DNA of 64,000 bases from Pseudoxanthomonas mexicana (GTDB taxonomy: Bacteria; Pseudomonadota; Gammaproteobacteria; Xanthomonadales; Xanthomonadaceae), in the NCBI RefSeq assembly GCF_010093385.1, contig NZ_PDWV01000014.1, positions 1 through 64,000 of the forward strand, written 5' to 3'. Position 1 is the stretch's first letter. Each line of letters begins with the position of its first letter. The notes below the pieces were generated by a model. The model was not told where the DNA came from, made no database searches, and saw only the letters and a program-made list of their open reading frames with translations. The translations under genes were made by a program, and so were the position numbers. Below, piece after piece: positions 16,857 through 26,600 of this stretch.

Positions 16857-17327
16857 TCAATGCCCGTTCGTCGGACTCGCCAAATCGTCCAAAATCGGGC
16901 ATTCCGGGCGGTTGTCGCCATGGCATCGACTTGCTAGGTCGCGCAGCGTTCGCTGCATGGCCTGCATCTCGGTAATCTTGATCTGCAGATCGTCGATGTG
17001 GCCCTGGGCCAGTTTCTTGACCTGGGCGCTGGCTCGCCGGTCATCGCTCCACAAGCCTAAGAGCGATTGGATTTGTTTGATGGAAAATCCCAGGTTGCGG
17101 GCACGACGAATGAATCGAAGCCTGTGCACATCGGCATCGGTGTAGAGGCGATAGCCAGCAAAGGTGCGACTAGCCGGAGGGATCAGATCGATCCCTTCAT
17201 AGTGGCGAATCATCTTGGCGCTGACCTCGCTGAGCGCGGCGGCCTCGCCAATGTTATGCAATCCGGCTTCGCGCGCGTCGGCCAGTTCGGGTCGCAGTGC
17301 CCTGGAGCTGCGTCTGGTTGCCATCAT
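16857..17327 (-). CDS. cueR: Cu(I)-responsive MerR-family regulator CueR
   Basis: A MerR-type activator: [23 protein letters not shown], then the dimerisation helix and the metal loop CHGDNRPEC, whose two cysteines are seven residues apart, as the Cu(I)/Ag(I)/Au(I) site of CueR requires. ATG 17327 overlaps the copper-ATPase stop as ATGA. This start leaves about 23 extra residues before the HTH; a TTG closer to the HTH is an alternative. It should bind the two CCTTCCC-N5-GGGAAGG boxes near 19,800 and control the ATPase-cueR operon and the divergent chaperone gene. Confidence 0.88.
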   Translation of the reverse strand: MMATRRSSRALRPELADAREAGLHNIGEAAALSEVSAKMIRHYEGIDLIPPASRTFAGYRLYTDADVHRLRFIRRARNLGFSIKQIQSLLGLWSDDRRASAQVKKLAQGHIDDLQIKITEMQAMQRTLRDLASRCHGDNRPECPILDDLASPTNGH

Positions 17328-19756
17328 GCCTCTCCCACATCGATCTTGGTTGGCTGCCAACGGCGCAACAGCAGCGTGTTGGCAATCACGCTCACACTGG
17401 ACAAGGCCATCGCTGCGCCGGCGATGACCGGATCAAGCAAGCCCAGGGCCGCCAGAGGAATCCCGACCACGTTGTAACCGAAGGCCCAGAACAGGTTCTG
17501 ATGGATCTTGCGGGTCGTGCGGCGGGAAATGTCGATGGCATCGGCGATCAGACCCGGCTCAGCGCGCATTAGGGTAACCCCAGCGGCATGCATCGCCACA
17601 TCCGTACCGGTTCCCATGGCCACCCCCAGGTTGGCGGCAGCCAGCGCTGGCGCATCGTTGACACCGTCGCCGACCATGGCCACCGGTGCCGACTGAGCCA
17701 ATTCAGCGACCAACGCAGCTTTCTGCTCAGGCAATACATTGGCGCGCACCTCTTGGATGCCCAGCACCTTTGCCACCGAGGCGGCGGCGCCGGGGTTGTC
17801 GCCAGAAATCATGACGGTGCGCAAACCCAGCGTGTGCAGCCGTTGCACAGCCGCGGCTGCACCCAGACGCGGCGGATCCTCAAAGGCCAGTATGCCGAGC
17901 AACTGCGGATGATCGGTGCCCTGCTCTGCCAGCCAGGACACCGTGTGGCCGGTCTGGCTGAGTAGTTCGGCCCGGGTCTGCAATGCCGTGAGCGCCACGC
18001 CATGCTCAAGCATCATACGGGTACTGCCCAGCAACAGGTTCCTGCCATCCACCTTGCCGGTGATGCCGCGGCCAGGCACCGCCTGCACGTCGCGTGAGAG
18101 CGGAATGGCGCGCTGGCCCATTGCGCTCAGTACGGCCTTGGCCAAGGGATGCTCGCTGCCTTGCTGCAGGGCCGCCGCCAACGGCAACAGATCGGCCGCG
18201 TGGCCACGGGTGGCAGTTTCTTCGGTCAGTACCGGACGTCCTTGGGTCAACGTGCCTGTTTTGTCGAAGGCCACCACCTTTACGGTACGTGCCACTTCCA
18301 GCGCTTCGGCATCCTTGACCAGAATGCCCGCTCGGGCGGCCACGCCGGTGCCGGCCATGATCGCGGTCGGGGTCGCCAACCCCAGCGCGCACGGGCATGC
18401 GATGACCAGCACCGCTACCGCGCTCAGGATCGCCTGGTTCCAATCACCCGTTCCCAGACCCCAGCCGAGCAGCGTGAGCAAAGCCAGGCCGATCACTACC
18501 GGCACGAAGATCGCGCTCACCCGATCCACGGTTCGCTGAATAGGTGCCTTCTTGGCCTGTGCATCCTCCACAAGGCGAATGATCCGGGACAACGCGGTTT
18601 CGGCGCCGATGGCCAGTGTGCGTACCAGGATGCGGCCTTCGCCATTGATAGCCCCACCGGTGACGCGATCGCCCTCCCCGCGCGCCACGGGCATGGACTC
18701 CCCGGTGATCAGGGACTCATCGACGTGCGTGCGGCCCTCCGCGATCACGCCATCCACGGGGATGCGCTCGCCTGGCCGCACACTGACAATGTCCGAGACG
18801 GCAACCTCGTGAATGGCAACCTCGCGCTCTTGTCCGTCCTGATACACGCGTGCGGTGGCTGGCCGCAGTGCTTGCAAGGCCCGGATCGCTTGCGTGGTCT
18901 GTTGCTTGGCGCGGGCCTCTAACCACTTGCCCAGCAGGATCAAGGTAATGATGACCGCCGAGGTCTCGAAGTACAGCGCGGCATCGCCGTGGTGTCCGGC
19001 ATCATTGAACAAGTGATAGACACTCAAGCCATAACCGGCGCTGGTCCCCAAAGCGACCAGCAGATCCATGTTGCCGGTGCCGGCGCGCAGTGCATGCCAT
19101 CCGGCGCGATAAAAGCGCGCACCGATCCAGAACTGCACCGGCGTTGCGAGCAAGAACTGCATCCAGCCCGGCAGCATCCAGTGCTGACCTGCGACCCATC
19201 CCAGCATGGGGACGACCAACGGCAGGGACAGGGCCGCAGAGATCAGCAGTTTGAGGGTGTCACCACTGAGCGCCTGGCGTGCCGGCGCTGTATCGATCTT
19301 GTCTTCCAGTGTCTGCGGTTCGATCGCGCGATAACCCGCTGCGCTGACGGCGGCAACCAGGGATGTGACCTCCACCAGTGACGTGGCCCGTATGCGCGCA
19401 CGCTCGGTGGCCAGATTGACCGACACCTCCATCACGCCTGGCACAGCACGCAGCGCACGCTCTACCCGTGCCACACATGAAGCGCAGGTCATCCCTTCGA
19501 TGATCAGATCCCGCTCATGGCTGGCAACCTCATAACCGGCCTGCTTCACCGCCGCGATCAAGGCGGGCAACGCGGCCGCCGGCGCGGTTACCTTGGCCAC
19601 TTCTGTTGCCAGATTGATCGACGCATCGCTCACGCCGGCAACGGCCCGCAAGCTGCGCTCTACCCGGCCTACACATGAGGCGCATGTCATGCCGGCGACA
19701 CTGAAGCGATGGGGGGCCGCAGGCACTGGTTGCGGCGAGGTGAGCGTTATGTCCAT
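17324..19756 (-). CDS. copA: Cu(I)-exporting P1B-type ATPase CopA
   Basis: The ATPase pumps Cu(I)/Ag(I) from cytoplasm to periplasm. From ATG 19756 (810 residues) it has two HMA domains with GMTCASC loops (first Cys pair at residues 25/28, second about 94/97), then eight membrane helices, TGES phosphatase motif, CPC in the sixth helix, phosphorylation motif DKTGT, the SEHP loop and GDGVNDAPA. An upstream extension to 19837 would run through a CueR box, so the shorter start is right. Its stop overlaps cueR. It lies opposite copZ with both CueR boxes between them. This is an enzyme distinct from the multicopper oxidase also called CopA. Confidence 0.93.
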   Translation of the reverse strand: MDITLTSPQPVPAAPHRFSVAGMTCASCVGRVERSLRAVAGVSDASINLATEVAKVTAPAAALPALIAAVKQAGYEVASHERDLIIEGMTCASCVARVERALRAVPGVMEVSVNLATERARIRATSLVEVTSLVAAVSAAGYRAIEPQTLEDKIDTAPARQALSGDTLKLLISAALSLPLVVPMLGWVAGQHWMLPGWMQFLLATPVQFWIGARFYRAGWHALRAGTGNMDLLVALGTSAGYGLSVYHLFNDAGHHGDAALYFETSAVIITLILLGKWLEARAKQQTTQAIRALQALRPATARVYQDGQEREVAIHEVAVSDIVSVRPGERIPVDGVIAEGRTHVDESLITGESMPVARGEGDRVTGGAINGEGRILVRTLAIGAETALSRIIRLVEDAQAKKAPIQRTVDRVSAIFVPVVIGLALLTLLGWGLGTGDWNQAILSAVAVLVIACPCALGLATPTAIMAGTGVAARAGILVKDAEALEVARTVKVVAFDKTGTLTQGRPVLTEETATRGHAADLLPLAAALQQGSEHPLAKAVLSAMGQRAIPLSRDVQAVPGRGITGKVDGRNLLLGSTRMMLEHGVALTALQTRAELLSQTGHTVSWLAEQGTDHPQLLGILAFEDPPRLGAAAAVQRLHTLGLRTVMISGDNPGAAASVAKVLGIQEVRANVLPEQKAALVAELAQSAPVAMVGDGVNDAPALAAANLGVAMGTGTDVAMHAAGVTLMRAEPGLIADAIDISRRTTRKIHQNLFWAFGYNVVGIPLAALGLLDPVIAGAAMALSSVSVIANTLLLRRWQPTKIDVGEA

Positions 19757-19793
19757 GGAGTAAGGACCAATAGGAACGAGCAGGTAGCCTGAG

Positions 19794-19812
19794 CCTTCCC
19801 ATGATGGGAAGG
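19794..19812 (-). promoter_or_regulatory. CueR box of the ATPase-cueR operon
   Basis: CCTTCCCATGATGGGAAGG is a 19-bp dyad of the CueR/MerR-family type. It lies 38 nt upstream of the ATPase ATG at 19756, where a long-spacer promoter would be activated by Cu-CueR. Confidence 0.8.
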
Positions 19813-19857
19813 TCAACAACACGGGACGGTTCTCCACTCAACTTGCCTGTCGCTTGA

Positions 19858-19876
19858 CCTTCCCACCGTGGGAAGG
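19858..19876 (+). promoter_or_regulatory. CueR box of copZ
   Basis: CCTTCCCACCGTGGGAAGG has the same arms as the box at 19,794 with a different centre. It lies 50 nt before the chaperone ATG, giving each divergent transcript its own box. Confidence 0.8.
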
Positions 19877-19925
19877 CTCATCGTGACAGCGTCGGCAAAC
19901 CGCCGATGCTTTTGGAGGGTTGTCC

Positions 19926-20189
19926 ATGAATCTCGTTGTTGAAGGTATGACCTGTGGTCACTGTGTCCGAACGGTGACCCAAGCCATTCAGGCCCTTGAC
20001 CCCCACGCCCAGGTGGACGTCGATCTGGGCAGTGGCGTGGTCAAGATCGAGGGCCTGCTTGCCGTAGAACAGGCGGTTGAGGCTATCCAGCGGCAAGGCT
20101 ATGTGATCGCTGCCGTGCTCCCTTCTGAGGCTGGTACGCCGGCCGCCCCGGCCGCCGCATCCTCCTGCTGCGGCGGATGCCACAGCTGA
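19926..20189 (+). CDS. copZ: Copper chaperone CopZ, with C-terminal CCGGC tail
   Basis: An 87-residue HMA-domain chaperone: MNLVVEGMTCGHCVRTVTQAI carries the Cu(I) loop at residues 8-13. It would deliver Cu(I) to the ATPase HMA domains. After the usual 65-residue domain there is an Ala/Pro linker and the tail SSCCGGCHS, which offers an additional thiolate/His site not found in standard CopZ. ATG 19926 is preceded by GGAGG at 7-nt spacing. It is controlled by its own CueR box and is divergent from the ATPase. Confidence 0.88.
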   Translation: MNLVVEGMTCGHCVRTVTQAIQALDPHAQVDVDLGSGVVKIEGLLAVEQAVEAIQRQGYVIAAVLPSEAGTPAAPAAASSCCGGCHS

Positions 20190-20204
20190 GTCCGCGCGAG
20201 GGCT

Positions 20205-20245
20205 TGATCCTGATCAATGCCACTCAGCCCCAAGAGGGCTAGACT
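20205..20245 (+). promoter_or_regulatory. FNR/ANR-type class II promoter for the cus operon
   Basis: TTGATCCTGATCAA (20205-20218) is a perfect TTGAT-N4-ATCAA box. A -10-like TAGACT lies at 20240-20245, putting the box centre about 41 nt before a start at about 20252, the class II geometry of FNR/ANR activators. It would couple pump expression to oxygen limitation. The regulator gene is not in the window. Confidence 0.6.
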
Positions 20246-20252
20246 GGCCATC

Positions 20253-20333
20253 ATGAGAGCTCGCACGGCCCCTGCCGTGATCTGCCCAGCGTCCGCAGGC
20301 GCTGCTTCGGGCGTGCGGGAGCTGTCATGGTGA
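20253..20333 (+). CDS. Possible 26-residue leader peptide
   Basis: ATG 20253 opens MRARTAPAVICPASAG and ends at TGA 20331-20333, overlapping the next ATG (20327) by 7 nt. The ATG falls within a nucleotide of the predicted transcript start, so translation would be leaderless. Coding status is unproven. The overlap would couple it to the downstream leader gene. Confidence 0.3.
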   Translation: MRARTAPAVICPASAGAASGVRELSW

Positions 20334-20722
20334 AGCTGCTGAGGCGATGGCGGCGACCCCGTTCTCGTGCCCGACTGGCATGGCTGGGGCTGTGGGCGCT
20401 GCTGCTGCAGCAACTGGCGCTGGTGGCTTACGCCTGTCCGCTGGAATCGGTGGAAGCTGGACAAGCGACCCTGATGGTCGGTTGCGAAGAGATGTCCGCG
20501 CCGGATCCCGATGCTCCGGCGTTGTGCGACCAGCATTGCCAGCGCGATCACATCGCCACGGCCGATGCGAAGGCCCCTCAAGTGCCTTACCAGCCCGCGC
20601 TGGCCGCCTTCGCGCTCGTGCAGGCTCTCTTGCCACCGGTACACGCGCAGTTCTATCGGGATGTTCCGGTGTGCGTGTCCGATCCGCCTCCCCTGCAGCG
20701 CTTCTGTAGCCTGCTGATTTAA
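20327..20722 (+). CDS. Cys-containing exported leader protein upstream of cusCBA
   Basis: A 131-residue protein with a basic start and hydrophobic signal (LAWLGLWALLLQQLALVAYA), then CPLE, VGCEEM, CDQHCQRDH and the ending DPPPLQRFCSLLI. It resembles the small Cys/His proteins found just before copper-pump genes (DUF2946/CopL-like in style), though I cannot place it in a named family. The triple proline 8-10 residues before the end is a typical ribosome-slowing sequence, so it might regulate cusC as an upstream ORF. It lies 74 nt before the cusC start. Confidence 0.55.
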   Translation: MVKLLRRWRRPRSRARLAWLGLWALLLQQLALVAYACPLESVEAGQATLMVGCEEMSAPDPDAPALCDQHCQRDHIATADAKAPQVPYQPALAAFALVQALLPPVHAQFYRDVPVCVSDPPPLQRFCSLLI

Positions 20723-20796
20723 GCCCCCTCCTGGATTGACCCGTGCTCGTGCTGCATGCGTTGCAGCGCGCTCGTTGTCGTTTGTCCGGAGGTCTT

Positions 20797-22101
20797 ATGG
20801 AGATGTCTTTCTTCTTGCGTGCAAGGCGCAGGATGGCGTGTGGGTTCGTGTTTGCCCTGGCGCTCAGTGGTCCTGTGGTGGCGGCATCGCCCGCTATCCC
20901 GATCAGCTACACAGAAGCCCTAAAACAGGCGCTTGCTAACGCCCCAACCCTGCAGGTGCGCCGATCCCAGATCGATGCCAGTACCGAAGAAGCCGCGCGT
21001 GCTGGCGCGCTGCCCGACCCACGCTTGATCGTGGGGCTGGCGAACTGGCCCGTCAGCGGACCCGATGCCTTCAGCTTGCGGGCCGATGAGATGACCACCC
21101 AGCAAGTCGGTTTGATGCAGGAGTTTCCTGCGCGTGCGAAACGACGTGCCGAGCACGCGCTGGCGCAAGCGACGCTGGCGCAAGCGCGCTCACTGTCGAT
21201 GGCCGAACAGCAGATGGTGGCCCAAGCGGCCGCGCTGGCCTGGATCGAGCTGTGGAGTACGCAGCAAGCCGTAGATGCGTTGGAAGGATTGCGCGAGCCG
21301 GCACGCATAGCCGAGCGTGCGGCGCGTGCTCGCTTGGCAGGTGGCACGGCCGGGGCCAGTGACGTGCTTGCCGCCCAGGCCGCCCTACTGCAGTTGGACA
21401 ATCGCCTGGAGCAGGTACATGCGGAGCACGCCGCCGCGCAGGCCGGCCTGGCGCGGTGGTTGGGTATTGCACCAGAGGCGATCTTGGCCAGTGGTGCGGC
21501 ACCGGATTTTTCGCAGTTGCCATTGGAGCCCACCCAACTGCTGGTCAAACTGGACCAGCACACGCCACTACTGGGCTGGGAGGCACGCCAGAGCTTAGCC
21601 CAGGCCCAGGTGGATGCGGCCGTGGCCGAAACCCGCCCGGATTGGAGTGTGGAGCTCACCTACGGACGTCGCGAGCGCGCACCCGACGGCATGGCGCGCA
21701 GCGACATGCTCATGGTGGAAGTGGGTGTGGGCCTGCCGCTGTTCCAGAAGAACCGCCAAGCACGAGGCATCGCGGCACGGCGGGCCGAGCTGGAGGCGGT
21801 GTCCGCAGAGCGCGATGAGGCCCGGCGCATCCAAGCCGAGTCGGTGCAACGCGCGATAGCGCGATGGCGCGGGTTAACCGGCCAGTTGGAGCGTCAGAAC
21901 ACGCAGAGCCTGCCTTTGGCGCGCGATCGCGCACGCACGGCGTTGGCCGCCTACGGCGCCGGTGCCGACCTGCAGCCGTGGCTGGAAGCGCGGCGCGATG
22001 AGATCGAATTGCAACTGGAGAACGCCCGTCTGCTGGGCGAACAGGGCCGTGCCTGGGCGGCACTGGCCTATCTGCTGCCCCATGAGGAGAACACGCCATG
22101 A
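20797..22101 (+). CDS. cusC: CusC-like outer-membrane efflux protein (TolC family)
   Basis: The outer-membrane channel of a tripartite metal pump. From ATG 20797 (GGAGG at 20789) the chain is 434 residues: signal peptide ending GPVVAAS, then two TolC repeats with long helices (ISYTEALKQALANAPTLQ; ARRAELEAVSAERDEARR). It lacks the lipobox found in E. coli CusC. The stop overlaps the cusB start by 4 nt. An earlier in-frame start at 20743 lacks a ribosome site. Substrate Cu/Ag is inferred from the adaptor and pump. Confidence 0.85.
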   Translation: MEMSFFLRARRRMACGFVFALALSGPVVAASPAIPISYTEALKQALANAPTLQVRRSQIDASTEEAARAGALPDPRLIVGLANWPVSGPDAFSLRADEMTTQQVGLMQEFPARAKRRAEHALAQATLAQARSLSMAEQQMVAQAAALAWIELWSTQQAVDALEGLREPARIAERAARARLAGGTAGASDVLAAQAALLQLDNRLEQVHAEHAAAQAGLARWLGIAPEAILASGAAPDFSQLPLEPTQLLVKLDQHTPLLGWEARQSLAQAQVDAAVAETRPDWSVELTYGRRERAPDGMARSDMLMVEVGVGLPLFQKNRQARGIAARRAELEAVSAERDEARRIQAESVQRAIARWRGLTGQLERQNTQSLPLARDRARTALAAYGAGADLQPWLEARRDEIELQLENARLLGEQGRAWAALAYLLPHEENTP

Positions 22102-23612
22102 GCCCGACCAAAACGCGTCTCACACAGCTCGCCGTGGCCCTCGGGTTGCTGGCGATCGGCTTTGCCGGCGGCTACGCCTGGATGACTCGAACCTCTGATA
22201 CCACCCCGCCCACCGGCACGAGCGGCGCAGATCAAGCACGCAAGGTGCTGTACTGGTACGACCCCATGGCGCCGGAGCAGCGATTCGACAAGCCGGGCAA
22301 ATCTCCGTTCATGGATATGGAGTTGCTGCCCAAATACGCAGATGAGGCCATGGGGGGCGGAACGCAGATCGATCCGCGCCTGCAGCAGAACGTGGGCATA
22401 CGCACTCAGGAAGTGACGGTAGAGTCACTAGGGACTGCCGTACGCGTGCCGGGCACACTGACGTGGGATCTGACCCAGGAAACCGTGGTCAGTGCGCGCA
22501 TGGAAGGCTTGATCACCCAGGTGCAGGTAAAGGCGCCGTTTACCGAGGTTCGTCGTGGTCAAGCGCTGGCCACCGTGCAGGCCCCGGCATGGAACGCTGC
22601 CATCGCCGAAGCACATGCCCTGAGCCAAGCTCAGTCCGCGGGCGCGCGTGAGCTACAGGGTGCGGCGCAACAACGGTTGCGTTCGTTGGGTGTTCCCTCT
22701 GGCGCCTCGGCCAGAAGTGGCGTCGTGCTTGGCGCAGACCACAGTGGTGTCGTGACCGAGATCCTGGCACGCGAAGGGCAGACGGTGATGCCCGGTACGC
22801 CACTGTTCAAGATCAATGGGCTGGACACGCTGTGGCTGGAGGCCTCGGTGCCCCAAGCAGCGCTGGGCACCTTGCGGCCAGGGACCTCAGTGCGGGCCAC
22901 GGTCAGTGCCTGGCCGGCAGAGCGCTTTGTCGGACAGATCCAGGCGTTGCTTCCCCAGGTCGACATGGCTAGTCGTACGCAGCGGGCGCGAATTGTGCTG
23001 CGCAACCCGCAGCGTCGGCTGGTGCCGGGCATGTTCGCCGAGGTTCTGGTGCAGCCCGATGCCGAGCAGGCCCTGCCAGTCGTTCCCACGGAGGCGCTGA
23101 TCGCCACCGGGCGGGACAGCCGGGTCATCGTGCAGGATCCGGACGGGAGCTTCCGGCCGGTGCGGGTGAGTGTCGGACGTAGCGTGCAAGGGCGCACGCA
23201 GATCGTGGCAGGCTTGGCCGGTGGTGAACGCGTGGTCGTCTCGGGTCAGTTCCTGCTCGACTCTGAAGCCAGTCTCTCCGGTGCGTTGGAGCGCCTGGGC
23301 GCTGCACAACCGACAAGCCCTGCCAGCGCATCAGGTGTGCACGAGCGCCATGACGCCGGGCACGACCCTCGCACTGTCGTGCCGTCACCGTCCAGACAGC
23401 CTGCGCCTGTCGCGCCAGGGACCTCCACCTCTACGCCGCCGCGCTGCCCGGTGCAGTACTGGTATGACCCGATGGTGCCGGAGAAGCATTTCGACAAGCC
23501 GGGCAAGTCACCGTTCATGGATATGCAGTTGGTACCCAAGTTCGGCCCCGCCGCAGCCGCTGATTGCCAGGCAAGCGACGTCATGTCCGAAGCGATGGAG
23601 AGCACACCATGA
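22098..23612 (+). CDS. cusB: CusB-like periplasmic adaptor with two heavy-metal-binding domains
   Basis: The membrane-fusion protein joins CusA to CusC. It starts with a membrane anchor (residues 12-28) and a heavy-metal-binding domain at about 50-82 (YWYDPMAPEQ, DKPGKSPFMDMELLPKY). Barrel-sandwich and beta-barrel regions follow to about residue 410. A His/Pro linker then leads to a second, very similar domain at about 450-485 (YWYDPMVPEKHFDKPGK, FMDMQLVPKFG). Standard CusB has only an N-terminal metal site, so a copy at each end is unusual. The Met residues of FMDM are likely Cu(I)/Ag(I) ligands. Coupled by 4-nt overlaps to both neighbours. Confidence 0.88.
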   Translation: MSPTKTRLTQLAVALGLLAIGFAGGYAWMTRTSDTTPPTGTSGADQARKVLYWYDPMAPEQRFDKPGKSPFMDMELLPKYADEAMGGGTQIDPRLQQNVGIRTQEVTVESLGTAVRVPGTLTWDLTQETVVSARMEGLITQVQVKAPFTEVRRGQALATVQAPAWNAAIAEAHALSQAQSAGARELQGAAQQRLRSLGVPSGASARSGVVLGADHSGVVTEILAREGQTVMPGTPLFKINGLDTLWLEASVPQAALGTLRPGTSVRATVSAWPAERFVGQIQALLPQVDMASRTQRARIVLRNPQRRLVPGMFAEVLVQPDAEQALPVVPTEALIATGRDSRVIVQDPDGSFRPVRVSVGRSVQGRTQIVAGLAGGERVVVSGQFLLDSEASLSGALERLGAAQPTSPASASGVHERHDAGHDPRTVVPSPSRQPAPVAPGTSTSTPPRCPVQYWYDPMVPEKHFDKPGKSPFMDMQLVPKFGPAAAADCQASDVMSEAMESTP

Positions 23613-26600
23613 TCGCGCGCCTGATCCATGCTTGCATCGCCAATCGCGTGCTGGTGCTGGTTGCCGCCGCGCTGCTGGCGGTGGTCGGTATCTGGTCGGT
23701 AAAGAACACGCCGCTGGATGCGCTGCCGGACCTGTCCGATACCCAGGTCATCATCCGCACGCAATGGGCGGGGCAAACCCCGCGCATCATCGAAGACCAA
23801 GTGACCTACCCGTTGGCCACCACGATGTTGTCCGTCCCGGGCGTGAAGGCGGTGCGCGGCTTCTCCTTCTTCGGTGATTCGTTCGTCTACATCCTGTTTG
23901 ACGATGCCACTGATCTTTACTGGGCGCGCTCTCGAGTGCTCGAGTACTTGAGTCAGGTACGCGATCGACTTCCGCCGAATGTGAATCCGGCGCTGGGTCC
24001 TGATGCGACAGGACTGGGCTGGATCTACCAGTACGCCTTGGTGGATCGGACCGGTCAACGTGATGTGGGGCAGCTGCGTGCGTTGCAGGACTGGTTTCTT
24101 CGTTATGAGCTAAAAACCGTGCCGGACGTGGCTGAAGTAGCCAGTGTGGGCGGTGCGGTGCGCGCTTGGCAGATCCAGCCCGATCCGCAGGCGTTGGCGG
24201 CCCGTGGACTGACGGTGGCCGAGCTCATCGAGGCGGTGGATGCGGCCAACGGCGCTACCGGGGGCTCGGTGATCGAACAAGGCGAAGCCGAACTGATGGT
24301 GCGTAGCGAAGGCTACCTGCGCACACAGGAGGCGTTCGAACAGGTGCCAGTAACCGGCAACGACGGTATCCCCGTCTTGCTCGGTGAGGTTGCCACGATT
24401 AGTCGGGGGCCGGTCTTCCGTCGTGGTATCGCAGAGTTGGATGGTCAAGGTGAGGTGGCCGGCGGCGTGATCGTCCTGCGGACCGGCAAGGATGCCTTGG
24501 GGGCCATTCGGAACGTCAAAGCGCGACTGCAGGCGTTGCAATCCAGCTTGCCCGAGGGCGTGGAAGTGGTGCCGGTGTACGACCGCTCCGAGCTGATCCA
24601 GGATGCGGTACGCAACCTCACCCACAAGCTTGGCGAAGAGTTCCTGGTCGTAGCGCTGGTATGCCTGCTGTTCCTGTGGCACCTACGCTCGGCGTTGGTG
24701 GCCGTCATCACCCTGCCCTTGGGTATCCTGGCGGCCTTCATCGTGATGCACGCCCAGGGGATCTCCGCCAACTTGCTGTCATTAGGCGGCATCGCCATCG
24801 CCATTGGTGCGATGGTCGATGCAGCGGTGGTGATGATCGAAAATGCACACAAGCATCTGGAGCACTGGCGGGAGGCGCACGGCCGGGAACCTCAGGGTGA
24901 GGAGCGCTGGCAGTTGATGGCCCGCTCGGCGGCCGAGGTCGGACCGGCCCTGTTCGCCAGCTTGCTGGTCATCACCCTGTCTTTCGTGCCGGTTTTTGCC
25001 CTGCAGGCGCAGGAAGGGCGATTGTTCTCGCCTCTGGCCTACACCAAGACCTACGCGATGGCCGCCGCAGCAGGGTTGTCGGTGACCTTGATCCCCGTCT
25101 TGATGGGCTACCTGATCCGCGGCCGCATCCGCCCGGAACAGCAGAACCCCATCAATCGCATCCTGATCGCTGGCTATCGGCCCATCCTGCTGTGGGTCCT
25201 CAAACATCCCGCTGTCACCTTGCTGCTCAGCGGCCTGCTGCTAGTGCTCACCTTGATCCCCTTTAGCCGGTTGGGCAGTGAGTTCATGCCGCCCTTGGAA
25301 GAAGGCAGCCTGTTGTACATGCCCACGGCCCTGCCCGGCCTGTCCGCCGACAAGGCCCGTCAGTTGCTCCAGCTCTCGGGCCGGATGATCAAGACCGTAC
25401 CGGAGGTTGAGCACGTGTTCGGCAAGGCGGGCCGTGCCGAAAGTGCGACCGATCCGGCCCCGATCGAAATGTTTGAGACCACCGTGACCTTCAAGCCGCG
25501 GGATCAATGGCGCCCGGGCATGACCCCTCAGAAGCTGCGCCAGGAGTTGGACGCAGCGGTCAAGATTCCCGGTCTGACCAACCTATGGGTCCCGCCCATT
25601 CGCAATCGCATCGATATGTTGGCCACCGGCATCAAGAGCCCGATTGGGATCAAGGTCTCCGGACCGGATGTGGAGCAGATCGAGCGCCTGAGCCAGCAGA
25701 TCGAGCAGGTGGCCAAGACCGTGCCCGGCGTGAGTTCGGCACTGGCCGAACGCGTCACGGGTGGGCGCTATGTCGATGTACAGGTGCGTCCGGAAATCGC
25801 TGCACGTTATGGATTCACTCAAGGCCAACTCCAGCAACTGATTGCCACGGTCGTTGGCGGCGATCCAATCGGGGAAACGATCGAGGGGCGCGAACGCTAT
25901 CCCATCGTCTTGCGCTACCCCCGTGACCAGCGTGACTCGTTGCAGGCCTTGCAGGATCTGCCGCTGATCGCGCCAGGCGGTGTGCAACTGACCTTGAGCC
26001 AGGTGGCGGAGCTGTCAATCAGCCCAGGCCCGCCGATGCTCAAGAGCGATAACGGCCGGTTGGTGGGCTACATCTACGTGGATGTGGCCGATCGCGACTT
26101 GGGATCGGTGGTCCAGGACCTGCAAGCCGCGGTACAGACCCAGGTGAGTTTGCCTGCCGGCTATGGTCTGGCGTGGTCGGGGCAGTACGAGTATCTGCAA
26201 CGGGCATTGGCACGCCTGCAATGGGTGGTGCCCGCGGCGTTGGCGATCATCTTCCTGGTCATCTGGATGGTGTTTCGCCGGCTTAGCGATGTATCCATCA
26301 TCCTGCTCAGCTTGCCCTTGGCGTTGGTGGGCGGTTTCTGGTTGATCTGGGGGCTGGGCCATGCGATTTCGGTGGCCAGCATGATCGGATTCATCGCCCT
26401 GGGCGGCGTTGCCGCTGAGTTCGGCGTCATCATGCTGCTGTACCTGCGCCATGCCTGGGAGCAGCGCTTGGCCAGCGGTGCGCCGGAAGATGTGTCGACT
26501 CTGCAAGAAGCTATCTACGAAGGTGCCGTGCAGCGCGTACGCCCCAAGGCGATGACGGTGGCCGTCATCCTGGCCGGCTTGTTTCCGCTGTTCATCGGTG

